Below, in pieces: positions 25,889 to 35,952 of a stretch of DNA of 64,000 bases; position 1 is the stretch's first letter; every line of letters begins with the position of its first letter. Under the pieces are notes generated by a model that searched no databases, was not told the origin of the DNA, and worked only from the letters and a program-made list of their open reading frames with translations. The translations under genes and the position numbers were made by a program. Source of the stretch: an uncultured Prevotellaceae bacterium (GTDB taxonomy: Bacteria > Bacteroidota > Bacteroidia > Bacteroidales > Bacteroidaceae); NCBI GenBank assembly GCA_900315745.1, contig ONAG01000001.1, positions 1 to 64,000 of the forward strand. Reading direction: 5' to 3'.

Positions 25889-26821
25889 GTGAAGGGACTT
25901 GTCATAAGAAATACAGGAAGCTGGTACACTGTGCTGACAGACGACGGGCAGACTGTAGATTGTAAAATAAAAGGAAATTTCAGACTAAAAGGAATCCGCA
26001 GTACTAATCCTGTTGCTGTGGGAGATAGAGTTAACATCCTTATCAACAATCAAGGTACGGCGTTCATCAACGAAATTGATGACCGCCGTAACTATATTGT
26101 CAGAAAATCTCCCAATCTTTCCAAGCAAAGCCATATAATTGCAGCTAATGTAGATTTGGCTGTACTTATTGCCACTGTCGATCATCCTGTCACATCAACA
26201 ACCTTCATCGACAGATTTCTGGCTTCGGCAGAAGCATACAGGGTGCCTGCATTGTTGGTGCTTAACAAGACCGACTTGCTCGATGAAGACATGTTGCGGT
26301 TTCAGCAAATGATGGAAGACCTTTACAAGAACATAGGGTATGACGTGATTCAGGTGTCTGCGGTCACTGGGAAAGGCATTGACAGCCTTAAAAAGATGGT
26401 GAAAGACAAAATTTCCGTTTTTAGCGGAAATAGTGGGGTGGGGAAATCGACTTTGCTCAATTTGCTCATACCAGGGATAAATCTGCGCACTGCAGAGATA
26501 TCGGAACATCACAATACTGGCATGCATACCACCACTTTCAGCGAAATGTTCAAGTTGCCACAGGGAGGGTGGGCTATTGACACTCCTGGCATAAAGGGCT
26601 TCGGCTCTTTTGACATGGAACCAACTGAAATTTGTGGGTATTTTCCCGAGATATTCCGTTTCTCCCAAAATTGCAAGTTCAGTAACTGTACCCATACTCA
26701 TGAACCAGGGTGTGCTGTACTTGATGCCCTCGAAAAGCACTATATAGCCCAAAGCAGGTATGTCTCATATGTGGGTATGTTGAGTGACAAGGATGAAGCC
26801 AAGTATAGAGAGGCTTTTTAA
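25889..26821 (+). CDS. rsgA: Ribosome small-subunit-dependent GTPase A
   Basis: A 310-residue circularly permuted GTPase that helps mature and release the 30S subunit. An N-terminal OB fold is followed by G4 (LNKTD near residue 127), then G1 ([14 protein letters not shown] near residue 178) and G3 (DTPG), the permuted order of the family. The C-terminal zinc site is seen in [15 protein letters not shown] near residue 265. The start is GTG at 25889, giving [15 protein letters not shown], the usual beginning in Bacteroidetes. It is 4 nt after frr and grouped with ksgA and frr, all acting on ribosomes. Confidence 0.95.
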   Translation: MKGLVIRNTGSWYTVLTDDGQTVDCKIKGNFRLKGIRSTNPVAVGDRVNILINNQGTAFINEIDDRRNYIVRKSPNLSKQSHIIAANVDLAVLIATVDHPVTSTTFIDRFLASAEAYRVPALLVLNKTDLLDEDMLRFQQMMEDLYKNIGYDVIQVSAVTGKGIDSLKKMVKDKISVFSGNSGVGKSTLLNLLIPGINLRTAEISEHHNTGMHTTTFSEMFKLPQGGWAIDTPGIKGFGSFDMEPTEICGYFPEIFRFSQNCKFSNCTHTHEPGCAVLDALEKHYIAQSRYVSYVGMLSDKDEAKYREAF

Positions 26822-26876
26822 TTTTTTACAGTATGCGACATTGACTGCTTATCCTTATTAATATTTTTTTGTTTGT

Positions 26877-28508
26877 ATGAATAAAATAAAATCAATTGCT
26901 TTAGTTTTCCTCTTTGCCAACATGTCACTTGTGTTGTTCGCTAATGATGTTGCTGTGGATGAGAAGGAACTGAATGGTGAGAATGAACAGAAAGAGGCAG
27001 ATGCCAATTTGCCTGCCAAAGCTCCACAGTTGGAGGTGATACATCCTGTAGTGGGAACCACAAGTAGTGCTGAAGGGGGCGAACTCAAGCTTACATTAAC
27101 AACAAAGCATTTGAACTATAAGGAGTGCCCGAAAGAGTATAAGGATGTGTTTGTTAACTCACCAAAGTCTGCGAACATTCACCCTGACGGCACAAAGTAT
27201 TATGTCAATTCTTTGGAGGGATGTGCTACCGTAGTTTATGACATGAAGACTCATCAGAGACTCAAGGTTATCAAATACCAGTTTGAAGATGAAAAGGATG
27301 CTTCTCTTTGGAGCAAACCAAGTGATTTTTATCCTTTTACACATTATTCGGAGAATCTCAACACTTTCATGGGAAAACCAGTGGAGAGCACTTTCTCTCA
27401 TGGCGGAAGATACTTGTGGATACCTTTCTATAGACGCACTTACGACATCAATGCGCAAGACCCATCTGCTGTGGCAGTTATAGATACGCGTACTGATGAG
27501 ATAGTAAAACTGATGGAGACAGGTCCTCTGCCAAAGATGGTGGCTTGCTCACACGACGGTAGGCATGTGGCAATAACCCATTGGGGCAACAATACGGTGG
27601 GATTGGTTAATGTCTCAAGTCTCAATCCTGACGAATGGTATCATGAGAAACTTTTGGTGGTTGACTATGTGCTTCCGCTTGATTACAGTCTCACTGAACA
27701 AGTTGACCGCGACAACAAAAGTGGCTATTGTTTGCGTGGAACTGTGTTCACGCCTGATGACAGGTATTTGCTTGTGGGGTGCATGGGGGATAATGGCGGT
27801 ATTGCCATTATCGATATGGAAACACAAAGATATCTTGGAAGGGTGCTTGGCATGATGTCCAATGTGAGGCATCTTGTCATACGAGATGGCTTCCTCTACC
27901 TCAGTATTAATAAGGCTGGATACGTGCAACGAATCAAGCTTGATACGTTTATGAATGCTGCCACCAAGATTAATGGCAAGACCACAACTTTGAAAGGGTG
28001 GGAGAGTTGCAAGGTTGGTGATGGGGCGCGTACAATCGAATTGTCTCCAAGTGGGCATTTTGTCTTTGCAGCATGCAATCTTGCAAGCAGACTTGATGTG
28101 GTGGACACAAGAACGATGAAAAAGGTGGCATCGATAGATGTTGACTCATATCCAGTGGGTCTTGACATATCCAACGATGGCAGATTTGTCATTGTCACCT
28201 CGCAGGGAAGGGGAAACTCCGGCACCAGTGGCAATGCTGTCAACATCTATGAGGTGGAGTATGCTGAGCCAGAGCCTGTACTCAAACATACTGATGGGGC
28301 GGCAGTGCTTGAGCTGCTCAATGAGGGTGACGATGGTCAAAAGCCAATGGCTTCTGTGGACGAAAAAGAAGAAAACGTCGGCAAATCGCTATTGCAAAAA
28401 GCCGACGGATTCATGAATTATGTTTGGTTGGGAGGTGGAGCTGCCATTGTGCTCTTGGCTCTCTTGGCTCATGCCCTCTTGGCTCGTAAGAGGATGGACA
28501 AATCCTGA
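26877..28508 (+). CDS. Secreted beta-propeller protein with C-terminal membrane anchor
   Basis: A 543-residue protein of unknown role. Residues 1-22 are a signal peptide (MNKIKSIALVFLFANMSLVLFA). An acidic linker leads to YVTN/YncE-like propeller blades with repeated motifs: VVYDMKTHQRLKVIKY, AVAVIDTRTDEIVKLMETG, ACSHDGRHVAITHWGNN, GIAIIDMETQRYLGRV, RLDVVDTRTMKKVASIDVD and LDISNDGRFVIVTSQG. The C-terminus has a membrane segment at about 513-535 (GGGAAIVLLALLAHALL) and a basic end ARKRMDKS. This predicts a periplasmic propeller held in the inner membrane. No catalytic site is visible. It converges with the gene at 28533. Confidence 0.72.
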   Translation: MNKIKSIALVFLFANMSLVLFANDVAVDEKELNGENEQKEADANLPAKAPQLEVIHPVVGTTSSAEGGELKLTLTTKHLNYKECPKEYKDVFVNSPKSANIHPDGTKYYVNSLEGCATVVYDMKTHQRLKVIKYQFEDEKDASLWSKPSDFYPFTHYSENLNTFMGKPVESTFSHGGRYLWIPFYRRTYDINAQDPSAVAVIDTRTDEIVKLMETGPLPKMVACSHDGRHVAITHWGNNTVGLVNVSSLNPDEWYHEKLLVVDYVLPLDYSLTEQVDRDNKSGYCLRGTVFTPDDRYLLVGCMGDNGGIAIIDMETQRYLGRVLGMMSNVRHLVIRDGFLYLSINKAGYVQRIKLDTFMNAATKINGKTTTLKGWESCKVGDGARTIELSPSGHFVFAACNLASRLDVVDTRTMKKVASIDVDSYPVGLDISNDGRFVIVTSQGRGNSGTSGNAVNIYEVEYAEPEPVLKHTDGAAVLELLNEGDDGQKPMASVDEKEENVGKSLLQKADGFMNYVWLGGGAAIVLLALLAHALLARKRMDKS

Positions 28509-28532
28509 AAAATTATTATCTACCTCCTTTCT

Positions 28533-29231
28533 TTAGAAGTTTACACCAATATTGAGGAAAAAGGCACCATTATGGGTGTCGTCGAAGGCATTGTCACCAA
28601 TGTTGGTTAGGCCAAAGTCATAACCCAATTCTGCGTACAGCATTTCATATGCCAAGCCACAACCTACTCGCAGACCACCATCAAAACGTTTGAAATTGGC
28701 TCCATAGCGGTCGTCGAAAGAACTGAAGGCTTCTCGTGTACCATAATCTTTCACCTTGCCGCCTACTCCACAGGATAAGTAGCCTCCGACAAATGGCTCT
28801 ACCGCCATTGCTGGTCGTACGTATGCGGAGTATTTCAGCAGAAGAGGTACTTCAAGGTAGTTCAGTCCAATTGAGAACTTTTCGCCATTGAGATTGCCCT
28901 TGCCTCCTTTTTCTGAATACTCAAGACCAGTTTCGAAAAACAATGGTGCCTGTGGCGCAAGTTGAACACCTACGACAGCTCCTACGTTGAGGCCGCTTTT
29001 GCTTGTGGTGCCATCGAGTTCGGGGGCGTCGGAATTGATGTGGGAGGCGGATAGACCGAACCGGAATCCATAATACATGTTTGGAGCATAACTACTATGT
29101 CGAGAAATGGTGCTATGTCCTCTCCGCGGTGCGGGTGGAATGTAGCCGCTGCGGCTTCGTGGTTGTCCATTGATGCTTCCTGCTGTCATCAGACAGAGCA
29201 GTGTAGCGATGAGTGTGATTCTACTTTTCAT
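28533..29231 (-). CDS. Outer-membrane beta-barrel protein (PorT-like)
   Basis: A 232-residue protein with a signal peptide (KSRITLIATLLCLMTAGSING), a short basic and Pro-rich linker (RSRSGYIPPAPRRGHS), and then about eight alternating strands ending in FFLNIGVNF with a C-terminal Phe. This is the shape of the PorT/outer-membrane beta-barrel 2 group. LEVPLLLKYSAYVRPAMAVEPFVGGYLSCGVG is typical of that group. The frame opens at 29285, but the promoter box at 29260-29267 rules that out; the start is the ATG at 29231 or 29237. The cargo or role is unknown. Confidence 0.75.
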   Translation of the reverse strand: MKSRITLIATLLCLMTAGSINGQPRSRSGYIPPAPRRGHSTISRHSSYAPNMYYGFRFGLSASHINSDAPELDGTTSKSGLNVGAVVGVQLAPQAPLFFETGLEYSEKGGKGNLNGEKFSIGLNYLEVPLLLKYSAYVRPAMAVEPFVGGYLSCGVGGKVKDYGTREAFSSFDDRYGANFKRFDGGLRVGCGLAYEMLYAELGYDFGLTNIGDNAFDDTHNGAFFLNIGVNF

Positions 29232-29259
29232 ATGCATGTGTTGTTGGTTGTTCTCGATG

Positions 29260-29267
29260 CAAAGGTA
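29260..29267 (-). promoter_or_regulatory. -7 box of the beta-barrel gene
   Basis: TACCTTTG on the minus strand, about 29 nt before the ATG at 29231, matches TAnnTTTG. The -33 region is weak. Confidence 0.55.
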
Positions 29268-29350
29268 TTGTTTTGCAACCAACACACATAAGGACTAACC
29301 CTATTATGGGAAAGGTGTTTCCCTAATTGTAATAGGGATTTGGCTAAGGA

Positions 29351-30424
29351 CTATATCCCTATTTCTGCCGAACCAAAGCAGCAATGGTGGTCTTTGTCAT
29401 ATACAACACAGAATTGCCCGGGTGCCACCCCTTGAATGAGATTTGTGGAATGTACCACATACTCTCCAGGGCCTGTTTGCTCCATTCTTGCTGTGTGGAA
29501 CTCTGGGGTGTGGCGTATTTTGAATGTCACATCTTTCATTTCCACTTCCTCTGTCAGGAAATGAAAATGGTGTATCTTGAATACATCGCTGTAGGTGGAG
29601 CGTGGCTCATATCCTTTGCTCACGTAAAGGATGTTGTTCTCAATATCCTTGCGAACAACATACCAAGGACCTCCACCGAAACCCAAACCATGGCGTTGGC
29701 CGATGGTGTGAAACCATAGTCCGCGATGCTCGCCTATGCATTTGCCCGTTTCCATGTCTATCACGCTGCCGGGATTCTCTCCAAGGTAGCGGCGGATATA
29801 ATCATTGTAGTTGATCTTTCCTAAGAAACAAATGCCTTGAGAGTCTTTTCGGTGGGCATTCACAAGATGTTCTCGTTCAGCTATTTTCCGCACTTCGTCT
29901 TTCATGTAGTGCCCGATGGGGAAAAGAGCCTTGCGTAGTTGCCAGCATTCTATTTGTGCCAGAAAGTCGGTTTGGTCTTTTACTGGGTCAGGACTGGTGG
30001 TAAGCCATTTTTTCCCATTGATGATCTCTGTTTGTGCATAATGGCCTGTAGCTATTAAATCATAGTCGTGCCCGACTTTTTCGTCGAAAGCTCCAAACTT
30101 GATGAGGCGGTTGCACATCACGTCAGGATTGGGCGTCAAGCCAGCTTTTACCTTCTCCATCGTGTAGCGTGTCACCTTGTCCCAATAGTCTTTATGACAA
30201 TCCACAACTTGCAGGTTGCAACCATAGCGTGATGACAAGGCTGAAGCCATCTCCATATCCTCTTCAGAAGAGCAATCCCATTCCTCGTCTTCATCGGGAC
30301 CTATCTTTATGTAGAAACAGTCTGGATGAAGACCTTGGGAACATAGTTCATGTAGTACGACGGCACTGTCCACTCCTCCTGAGAGCAGCAAAGCTATTCT
30401 TTTGTCTCTGAGCAATTCTGTCAT
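29351..30424 (-). CDS. mnmA: tRNA-specific 2-thiouridylase
   Basis: A 357-residue MnmA that thiolates uridine 34 in the wobble position of tRNA-Lys, -Glu and -Gln. The PP-loop ATP site LLLSGGVDSAVVL is at residues 12-24. The two catalytic cysteines are in NPDVMCN near residue 104 and SQGICF near residue 200. GQRHGLGFGGGPWYVV and the C-terminal beta-barrel with GVAPGQFCVVY complete the fold. It lies 17 nt after the lipoprotein gene and is likely the last gene of the lysS operon. Confidence 0.94.
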   Translation of the reverse strand: MTELLRDKRIALLLSGGVDSAVVLHELCSQGLHPDCFYIKIGPDEDEEWDCSSEEDMEMASALSSRYGCNLQVVDCHKDYWDKVTRYTMEKVKAGLTPNPDVMCNRLIKFGAFDEKVGHDYDLIATGHYAQTEIINGKKWLTTSPDPVKDQTDFLAQIECWQLRKALFPIGHYMKDEVRKIAEREHLVNAHRKDSQGICFLGKINYNDYIRRYLGENPGSVIDMETGKCIGEHRGLWFHTIGQRHGLGFGGGPWYVVRKDIENNILYVSKGYEPRSTYSDVFKIHHFHFLTEEVEMKDVTFKIRHTPEFHTARMEQTGPGEYVVHSTNLIQGVAPGQFCVVYDKDHHCCFGSAEIGI

Positions 30425-30441
30425 GGATATATCGTGATGTT

Positions 30442-30945
30442 TTAGTTGTTTTTCTTGTAGTTGACAAGACTGATGGTGTCATTCTCTTCCAAGAAAACCT
30501 CCAGATTGTCTTTTTTCACTGTCTTGTCAAAGGTCACTCTGGCTTCACGATTGGCACTTGTGGCTTTTGTATAGCTTTCAGCACTATATTCACACACGAA
30601 CTTGTAGGCTTCTATGTCGTTGGATATCTTTGGTAGAGGTTGCTTTACCGTAGCGGTAACATTCATTCTGAAGGTTGTGTGGTGAGTGCCATCTACTTTG
30701 TCTTTCTTGTTCCACGACTCTGATTCCACATCTTCTGTCTTTTCCTCGCCAGATACCGTCACGTATGTAGCCTTTATGTTATAGAATCGCAGCAAGTCTG
30801 CACTAAGCGCCAATTTGTAATTGATGCTGGTGTAGTCGGGACGTTCCATTACTCCATCATCGTCATCGCCACAGCTAACAAGAACAAATCCCGACATGGC
30901 GAGTATCAGTAGGCTTATGAGTGTAAATGTTGATGCTTTTTTCAT
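30442..30945 (-). CDS. Lipoprotein, predicted surface-exposed
   Basis: A 167-residue protein with a type II signal peptide ending LVSC; Cys-25 would be acylated. The residues after it, GDDDDG, resemble the acidic lipoprotein export signal that sends Bacteroidetes lipoproteins to the cell surface. The rest (about residues 35-167) looks like a beta-rich domain with YKLALSADLLRFYNIKATYVT and ends KKNN. No family is recognised. Its first codon overlaps the stop region of the HAD gene by 4 nt, so the two are translated together. Confidence 0.75.
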   Translation of the reverse strand: MKKASTFTLISLLILAMSGFVLVSCGDDDDGVMERPDYTSINYKLALSADLLRFYNIKATYVTVSGEEKTEDVESESWNKKDKVDGTHHTTFRMNVTATVKQPLPKISNDIEAYKFVCEYSAESYTKATSANREARVTFDKTVKKDNLEVFLEENDTISLVNYKKNN

Positions 30946-31703
30946 TTTTCCTCTATTGTTGTGGGTTGTTGTCTTGCTGCTGCCATCAATTCATGCCAAT
31001 GGTCGCGGAAGTCTGTCATGCGGTTGAAAATCAAGCTGGAACCTTGTTCTGTCAGTTTGCTGTTTGGCAACGGACCTGTATTCACAGCTACTGTGAAAAT
31101 ACGTGCTGCAACAGCTGCTTTAACACCAAGTGGGGCATTCTCCACCACTATTGCTTCCCAGGGCTCCACACCGCATTTCTTGAGTCCTTGAAGATAGGGG
31201 TCGGGAGCTGGCTTGCCAATCTTAACGTCAGAACTTGTCACCATGAGCTCTTTGTGAAGCAGACCAGGAAAGTCTTTTTCCAATCGGTTGAGCAAACTCT
31301 TCTGTCCGCTACCTGTCACAACGCCTATGACAAGACCGTCGGAGTGGATGAGGTGCATGAGTTCTTCCACACCTTCCATCTTTCGGGCAGGTCCCAATGA
31401 CGCAAAAATCTCAGATTTCCTGTCGTAGTATTTCTGGGCGTGTTTCTCATCAAGCTTTATGCCTTTTTGTTTCTCGAACAACCTGCCGATGGTTTCCACT
31501 CCGCGCATGCCTTCATATTCGTATGCTTCGCTGACAGACATCCGAATGCCTGCTTCTGCCATCGACTCTGTCCATGCTATAGCATGATGTGGCATGGAGT
31601 CGTAAATCACGCCATCCATGTCGAAAAGAACGGCTTTGGGAGTGAAACTCCCGAAGCCGTGTCTTGCCTTATATTCACTAATTGATGTTATGATGCTTGT
31701 CAT
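30942..31703 (-). CDS. HAD-superfamily hydrolase (beta-phosphoglucomutase/phosphatase-like)
   Basis: A 253-residue HAD subfamily IA protein. Motif I is FDMDGVIYDS near residue 26, with the nucleophile and acid/base Asp pair. Motif II is VVTGSG near residue 130, motif III is GKPAPDPYL near residue 160, and motif IV is VVENAPLGVKAA. A helical cap lies between motifs I and II. It probably acts on a sugar phosphate; beta-phosphoglucomutase or a plain phosphatase are both possible. Its neighbours pgi and gpsA also handle sugar phosphates. Confidence 0.85.
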   Translation of the reverse strand: MTSIITSISEYKARHGFGSFTPKAVLFDMDGVIYDSMPHHAIAWTESMAEAGIRMSVSEAYEYEGMRGVETIGRLFEKQKGIKLDEKHAQKYYDRKSEIFASLGPARKMEGVEELMHLIHSDGLVIGVVTGSGQKSLLNRLEKDFPGLLHKELMVTSSDVKIGKPAPDPYLQGLKKCGVEPWEAIVVENAPLGVKAAVAARIFTVAVNTGPLPNSKLTEQGSSLIFNRMTDFRDHWHELMAAARQQPTTIEEK

Positions 31704-31720
31704 TTCTTTTCGTGAATGAA

Positions 31721-33067
31721 TTAAGCCAACCTTTCCTTGATGGCTTTGCTCTCTGCCTCATACCCTGGCTTGTCAAGCAGTGCGAACATGTTCTTCTTGT
31801 ATGCTTCCACGCCAGGCTGGTTGAATGGGTTCACCCCAAGTACGTTGCCGCTTATGCCACATGCAATTTCGAAGAAATAGATAAGCTGGCCAATGTAATA
31901 TTCGTTAAGCACCGGTACCGAAATGCGAATGTTGGGGACTCCACCATCTACGTGTGCCAGACGTGTGCCTAATTCTGCCATCTTGTTAACTTCGTCAACT
32001 CGCTTGCCGGCAAGGAAGTTCAGACCGTCAAGATTCTCTTTGTCTTCTGGGAAGAGCAAGTTGCGGTTGGGTTGTTCCACGCTGATGACTGTCTCGAAGA
32101 TGGAGCGTTCGCCATCTTGTATCCATTGGCCCATTGAGTGGAGGTCGGTGGTGAAATCACAGGAAGCTGGGAATATTCCTTTCTTGTCCTTGCCTTCGCT
32201 CTCTCCAAATAGTTGTTTCCACCACTCGCTTATGAAATGAAGCTTGGGCTGGTAATTCACCATTATTTCTATTTTCTTGCCGCTGGCATAAAGACCGTTG
32301 CGCACTGCTGCGTATTGGGCTGCTGGATTGCTTTCGAAAGGAACGTCCTTGCCGCAAGCCGTTTCCATGTCGGCAGCACCCTTCACCAATTGGCGGATGT
32401 CGAAACCGGCGCAGGCAATTGGAAGAAGTCCTACTGGAGTCAGGACGGAGAATCTGCCACCCACGTTGTCTGGAATGATAAAGCTGGTGTATCCCTCTTT
32501 GTCTGCACAGGTGCGGGCTGCACCACGCTTGGCGTCGGTCACTGCCACTATCACTTTCTTTGCCTCTTCTTTGCCTCTTTGTGCTTCACATTGCTTTTTG
32601 AGCAGACGGAATGTAAGGGCTGTTTCTGTGGTGGTGCCAGATTTTGATATGTTGATTACACCGAATTTCTTGTCTTTCAGATATTCTGTCAGTTCCGAGA
32701 GGTAGTCTTCGCCAATGTTGTTGCCTGCAAAGAGGATGACTGGGTTTTTCTTGTCGTTGATAAGCCATGCAAAGGTGTTGCCGAGTGCTTCAATCACGGC
32801 ACGGGCGCCTAAATAACTGCCGCCAATGCCAGCCACTACTATGGCATCACAATTGGAGCGCAATACTTCTGCGCATGCCTGTATCTCATCAAGAAACTCT
32901 GGGGTGATGGATGATGGCAGGTGAAGCCAACCCAAGAAGTCATTGCCAGGGCATGTGCCGGATTCCAAAGCTTCTTGTGCTGATTTTACTTGAGGCTCAA
33001 AAGCCTTTACTGCGCCTTCATTGAGGAATTGGGCAGCTTTTGTAATGTCTAAACTGATGTTCTTCAT
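31721..33067 (-). CDS. pgi: Glucose-6-phosphate isomerase
   Basis: A 448-residue enzyme that interconverts glucose 6-phosphate and fructose 6-phosphate. [19 protein letters not shown] near residue 72 and [13 protein letters not shown] near residue 134 form the sugar-phosphate site. [15 protein letters not shown] near residue 205 and the C-terminal signature [14 protein letters not shown] near residue 413 confirm the family. The frame extends to 33109, where it would overlap gpsA; family length favours the ATG at 33067. It is the third gene of the lysS-gpsA-pgi operon. Confidence 0.95.
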   Translation of the reverse strand: MKNISLDITKAAQFLNEGAVKAFEPQVKSAQEALESGTCPGNDFLGWLHLPSSITPEFLDEIQACAEVLRSNCDAIVVAGIGGSYLGARAVIEALGNTFAWLINDKKNPVILFAGNNIGEDYLSELTEYLKDKKFGVINISKSGTTTETALTFRLLKKQCEAQRGKEEAKKVIVAVTDAKRGAARTCADKEGYTSFIIPDNVGGRFSVLTPVGLLPIACAGFDIRQLVKGAADMETACGKDVPFESNPAAQYAAVRNGLYASGKKIEIMVNYQPKLHFISEWWKQLFGESEGKDKKGIFPASCDFTTDLHSMGQWIQDGERSIFETVISVEQPNRNLLFPEDKENLDGLNFLAGKRVDEVNKMAELGTRLAHVDGGVPNIRISVPVLNEYYIGQLIYFFEIACGISGNVLGVNPFNQPGVEAYKKNMFALLDKPGYEAESKAIKERLA

Positions 33068-33105
33068 TGTGTTTTTTTTGATAAGGGTTGTTAGTTCTTT
33101 AGGAT

Positions 33106-34104
33106 TCATCTGAAACTGTCGGTGAGCAGCTTTATCTCTATTTGTGGGCTAATGCGCTCGTATAGGATGTTGTAAACTGCATCAAGTATGGGCATGTTGA
33201 CATGAAGATGACGGTTTATCTCTTTCATGCATTTTGTGCCAAAGAAGCCTTCAGCTATCATTTCCATTTCTATCTGCGCACTCTTCACGCTATATCCTTT
33301 GCCAATCATGGTGCCGAAGACACGATTACGCGAAAAGTTGGAATAGCCGGTCACGAGGAGGTCGCCCAAATATACGGAGTCGTAAATGTTGCGGTCGGGT
33401 TGGGGACTGATGACAGTGAGAAATCTCGACATCTCTTGAACGGCATTTGACATCAATACGGCTTGGAAGTTGTCGCCATATTTCAAACCGCTGCAGATGC
33501 CGGCAGCTATTGCATAGACATTTTTCAGCACCGAGGAATACTCTATGCCTATCACATCGCTGCTCGTCTTGGTCTTGATGTAATTGCTCGACAAGACAGA
33601 CGTGAACGCTTGAGCTTTTTCCGAGTCTGCGCAGCCCACTGTGAGATATGACAGACGTTCAAGGGCTACCTCCTCTGCATGGGAGGGACCACCGATGCAA
33701 GCGAGGTTTTCGAAAGGCACGTCATAGACATGATGGAAATATTCGGAACAGACCAAGTTCTCATCGGGGACTATGCCCTTTATGGCAGTCACGATAAATT
33801 TGTCTCTGATACGTGTCTTGAGCTTTTTCAGATGGTTTTTAAGGTATGGTGATGGGGTTACAAACACTAATGTTTCGTATAGGTCCACCACCTTGTTTAT
33901 ATCACTGGAGAAGAAAATCTCTTCAGTGTTGAAGTGTACGCTCGTAAGATAAGCTGGATTGTGACCCATGCGGAGAAAGTCTGCAATGCGGTCGTCGCGA
34001 CGCATATACCATCCTATGTGGTGGGTGTGGCCCACCACAATCTTGGCAATGGCAGTGGCCCAGCTGCCTCCGCCAATGATGGCTATCTTACCACAATCGT
34101 GCAT
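33106..34104 (-). CDS. gpsA: Glycerol-3-phosphate dehydrogenase [NAD(P)+]
   Basis: A 332-residue GpsA that reduces dihydroxyacetone phosphate to glycerol 3-phosphate, the starting point for phospholipids. NAD(P)-binding [15 protein letters not shown] is at about residues 8-22. [14 protein letters not shown] near residue 116 holds a catalytic Lys, and [22 protein letters not shown] near residue 186 the second. [16 protein letters not shown] follows. The gene starts 3 nt after lysS ends, so translation is probably coupled. Confidence 0.94.
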   Translation of the reverse strand: MHDCGKIAIIGGGSWATAIAKIVVGHTHHIGWYMRRDDRIADFLRMGHNPAYLTSVHFNTEEIFFSSDINKVVDLYETLVFVTPSPYLKNHLKKLKTRIRDKFIVTAIKGIVPDENLVCSEYFHHVYDVPFENLACIGGPSHAEEVALERLSYLTVGCADSEKAQAFTSVLSSNYIKTKTSSDVIGIEYSSVLKNVYAIAAGICSGLKYGDNFQAVLMSNAVQEMSRFLTVISPQPDRNIYDSVYLGDLLVTGYSNFSRNRVFGTMIGKGYSVKSAQIEMEMIAEGFFGTKCMKEINRHLHVNMPILDAVYNILYERISPQIEIKLLTDSFR

Positions 34105-34107
34105 GAA

Positions 34108-35844
34108 TTATGCATTATTTTGGGCTGATTCTATCCACTTGGCAAATTCCTCTACCTTGGGATTCTCATAACCCAACTTGAATTTCTTGTTTACACCGCA
34201 GACATCCATCTGCAACTTCTGAGGATTTACATCTTTGATGTCGCTGGTCAGATAGTAACCACATTTGTTGAATACTGGTACCCAACACTCTGGCACTCCC
34301 AATGAAGCCCATTCGGCAACACTGCTGCGTGGGGCTTTCTTCTCTGGTCGCATCTGGGGGAAGAACAGCACTTCCTGTATGTAGGTCTTGCCTGTCATGA
34401 GCATCACAAGACGGTCGATGCCTATGCCGATGCCACTTGTAGGAGGCATGCCATACTGCAAGGCACGGAGAAAGTCTTGGTCGATAATCATTGCCTCGTC
34501 ATCACCCTTGTCGGCAAGGCGCATCTGTTCCTTGAAACGCTCTTCCTGGTCTATCGGGTCGTTAAGCTCTGAGTACGCATTAGCCAATTCCTTGCCATTC
34601 ACCATAAGTTCGAAACGCTCTGTCAAACCTGGTTTTGAACGGTGCATCTTTGTCAATGGAGACATTTCTACAGGATAGTCTGTGATGAAAGTGGGCTGGA
34701 TGAAGCTTCCTTCGCAGGTCTCGCCGAATATCTCGTCTATCAACTTGCCTTTGCCCATCGTCTCATCAACTTCTATGCCGAGAGACTTTGCTATCTCGCG
34801 TATTTCGTCTTCCGTCTTGCCATTAAGGTCGTAGCCTGTTTTCTCTTTGATGGCGTCAAGAATTGGAAGACGGCGGTAGGGTGCCTTGAAACTAACCATC
34901 TGTCCATCTATTTCGCGCTCAGCCTTGCCATTCACGGCTATGCAGATGGTTTCGAGAAGCTTTTCGGTGAAAGACATCATCCAGTTGTAGTCCTTGTACT
35001 GAACGTAGAGTTCCATGCAGGTGAATTCCGGGTTGTGGTTGCGGTCCATTCCCTCGTTGCGGAAGTTCTTGCCAATCTCGTAAACTCCTTCAAAGCCTCC
35101 CACTATAAGGCGCTTGAGGTATAATTCGGTGGCTATTCGCATGTACATGTCTTGATCCAGGGCATTGAAGTGTGTGATGAAAGGACGTGCGCTGGCACCA
35201 CCGGCAATCATTTGAAGGGTTGGGGTTTCCACTTCTGTGTAGCCTGCTTCATCAAGCACTCTGCGCATGGTGCGAATCACGGTGGCTCGCTGGAGGAATG
35301 TCTCTTTCACTCCTTCATTCACCACCAAATCCACATAGCGTTGGCGGTAGCGCAGCTCAGGATCTTCAAACTTGTCATAGGCTACTCCATCCTTGTATTT
35401 GACAATTGGAAGGGGCTTGAGGCTCTTGGACAATAGTTTCAACTCCTTTGCGTGAACGCTTATCTCGCCTGTCTGGGTGCGGAAAACAAAACCACGAATG
35501 CCTATGAAATCTCCTATGTCGAGAAGCTTCTTGAATACTGTATTATATAAGGTCTTGTCCTCTTCGGGGCAAATGTCGTCACGGGTGACATAAACTTGAA
35601 TGCGACCTTTGGAGTCTTGCAATTCCACAAAACTGGCTTTGCCCATAACTCTCCGGCTCATCATTCTGCCTGCTATCACTACCTCGCGAGGCTCGTCTTC
35701 ATCTTTGAATTCTGACCTGATGTCGGTGGAGAACGCATTTGTGGGGTATTCAGCTGCTGGATATGGGTCGATGCCCAATTGCCGCAATTCCTCCAAACTG
35801 TTGCGTCTTCCTATTTCTTGTTCGCTTAGTTCTAAAATGTTCAT
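34108..35844 (-). CDS. lysS: Lysyl-tRNA synthetase, class II
   Basis: A 578-residue class II synthetase. The N-terminal OB fold binds the anticodon ([26 protein letters not shown]). Motif 2 lies in the [20 protein letters not shown] region and motif 3 in [16 protein letters not shown] near residue 500. Behind motif 3 there is a roughly 70-residue C-terminal extension that is common in Bacteroidetes LysS. The frame opens at 35907, but the box at 35872-35879 and family length set the start at the ATG at 35844. It heads the six-gene operon that ends with mnmA. Confidence 0.95.
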   Translation of the reverse strand: MNILELSEQEIGRRNSLEELRQLGIDPYPAAEYPTNAFSTDIRSEFKDEDEPREVVIAGRMMSRRVMGKASFVELQDSKGRIQVYVTRDDICPEEDKTLYNTVFKKLLDIGDFIGIRGFVFRTQTGEISVHAKELKLLSKSLKPLPIVKYKDGVAYDKFEDPELRYRQRYVDLVVNEGVKETFLQRATVIRTMRRVLDEAGYTEVETPTLQMIAGGASARPFITHFNALDQDMYMRIATELYLKRLIVGGFEGVYEIGKNFRNEGMDRNHNPEFTCMELYVQYKDYNWMMSFTEKLLETICIAVNGKAEREIDGQMVSFKAPYRRLPILDAIKEKTGYDLNGKTEDEIREIAKSLGIEVDETMGKGKLIDEIFGETCEGSFIQPTFITDYPVEMSPLTKMHRSKPGLTERFELMVNGKELANAYSELNDPIDQEERFKEQMRLADKGDDEAMIIDQDFLRALQYGMPPTSGIGIGIDRLVMLMTGKTYIQEVLFFPQMRPEKKAPRSSVAEWASLGVPECWVPVFNKCGYYLTSDIKDVNPQKLQMDVCGVNKKFKLGYENPKVEEFAKWIESAQNNA

Positions 35845-35871
35845 CTTTTGTCTCGTTTCTCTTATACGGTG

Positions 35872-35879
35872 CAAATTTA
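35872..35879 (-). promoter_or_regulatory. -7 box of the lysS operon
   Basis: TAAATTTG on the minus strand matches TAnnTTTG. The leader to the lysS ATG at 35844 is about 24 nt. No -33 TTTG is present at the right spacing. Confidence 0.55.
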
Positions 35880-35923
35880 CTAATTTTTTGTGATGTTGCA
35901 TCACCATATTGGAAATTAATTAG

Positions 35924-35931
35924 TAATTTTG
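35924..35931 (+). promoter_or_regulatory. -7 box of the menaquinone operon
   Basis: TAATTTTG matches TAnnTTTG, with a predicted leader of about 18 nt to the ATG at 35953. It is divergent from the lysS box, 44 nt away. No good -33 element is visible. Confidence 0.55.
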
Positions 35932-35952
35932 CCCTATAATAAGATGTAGGAA

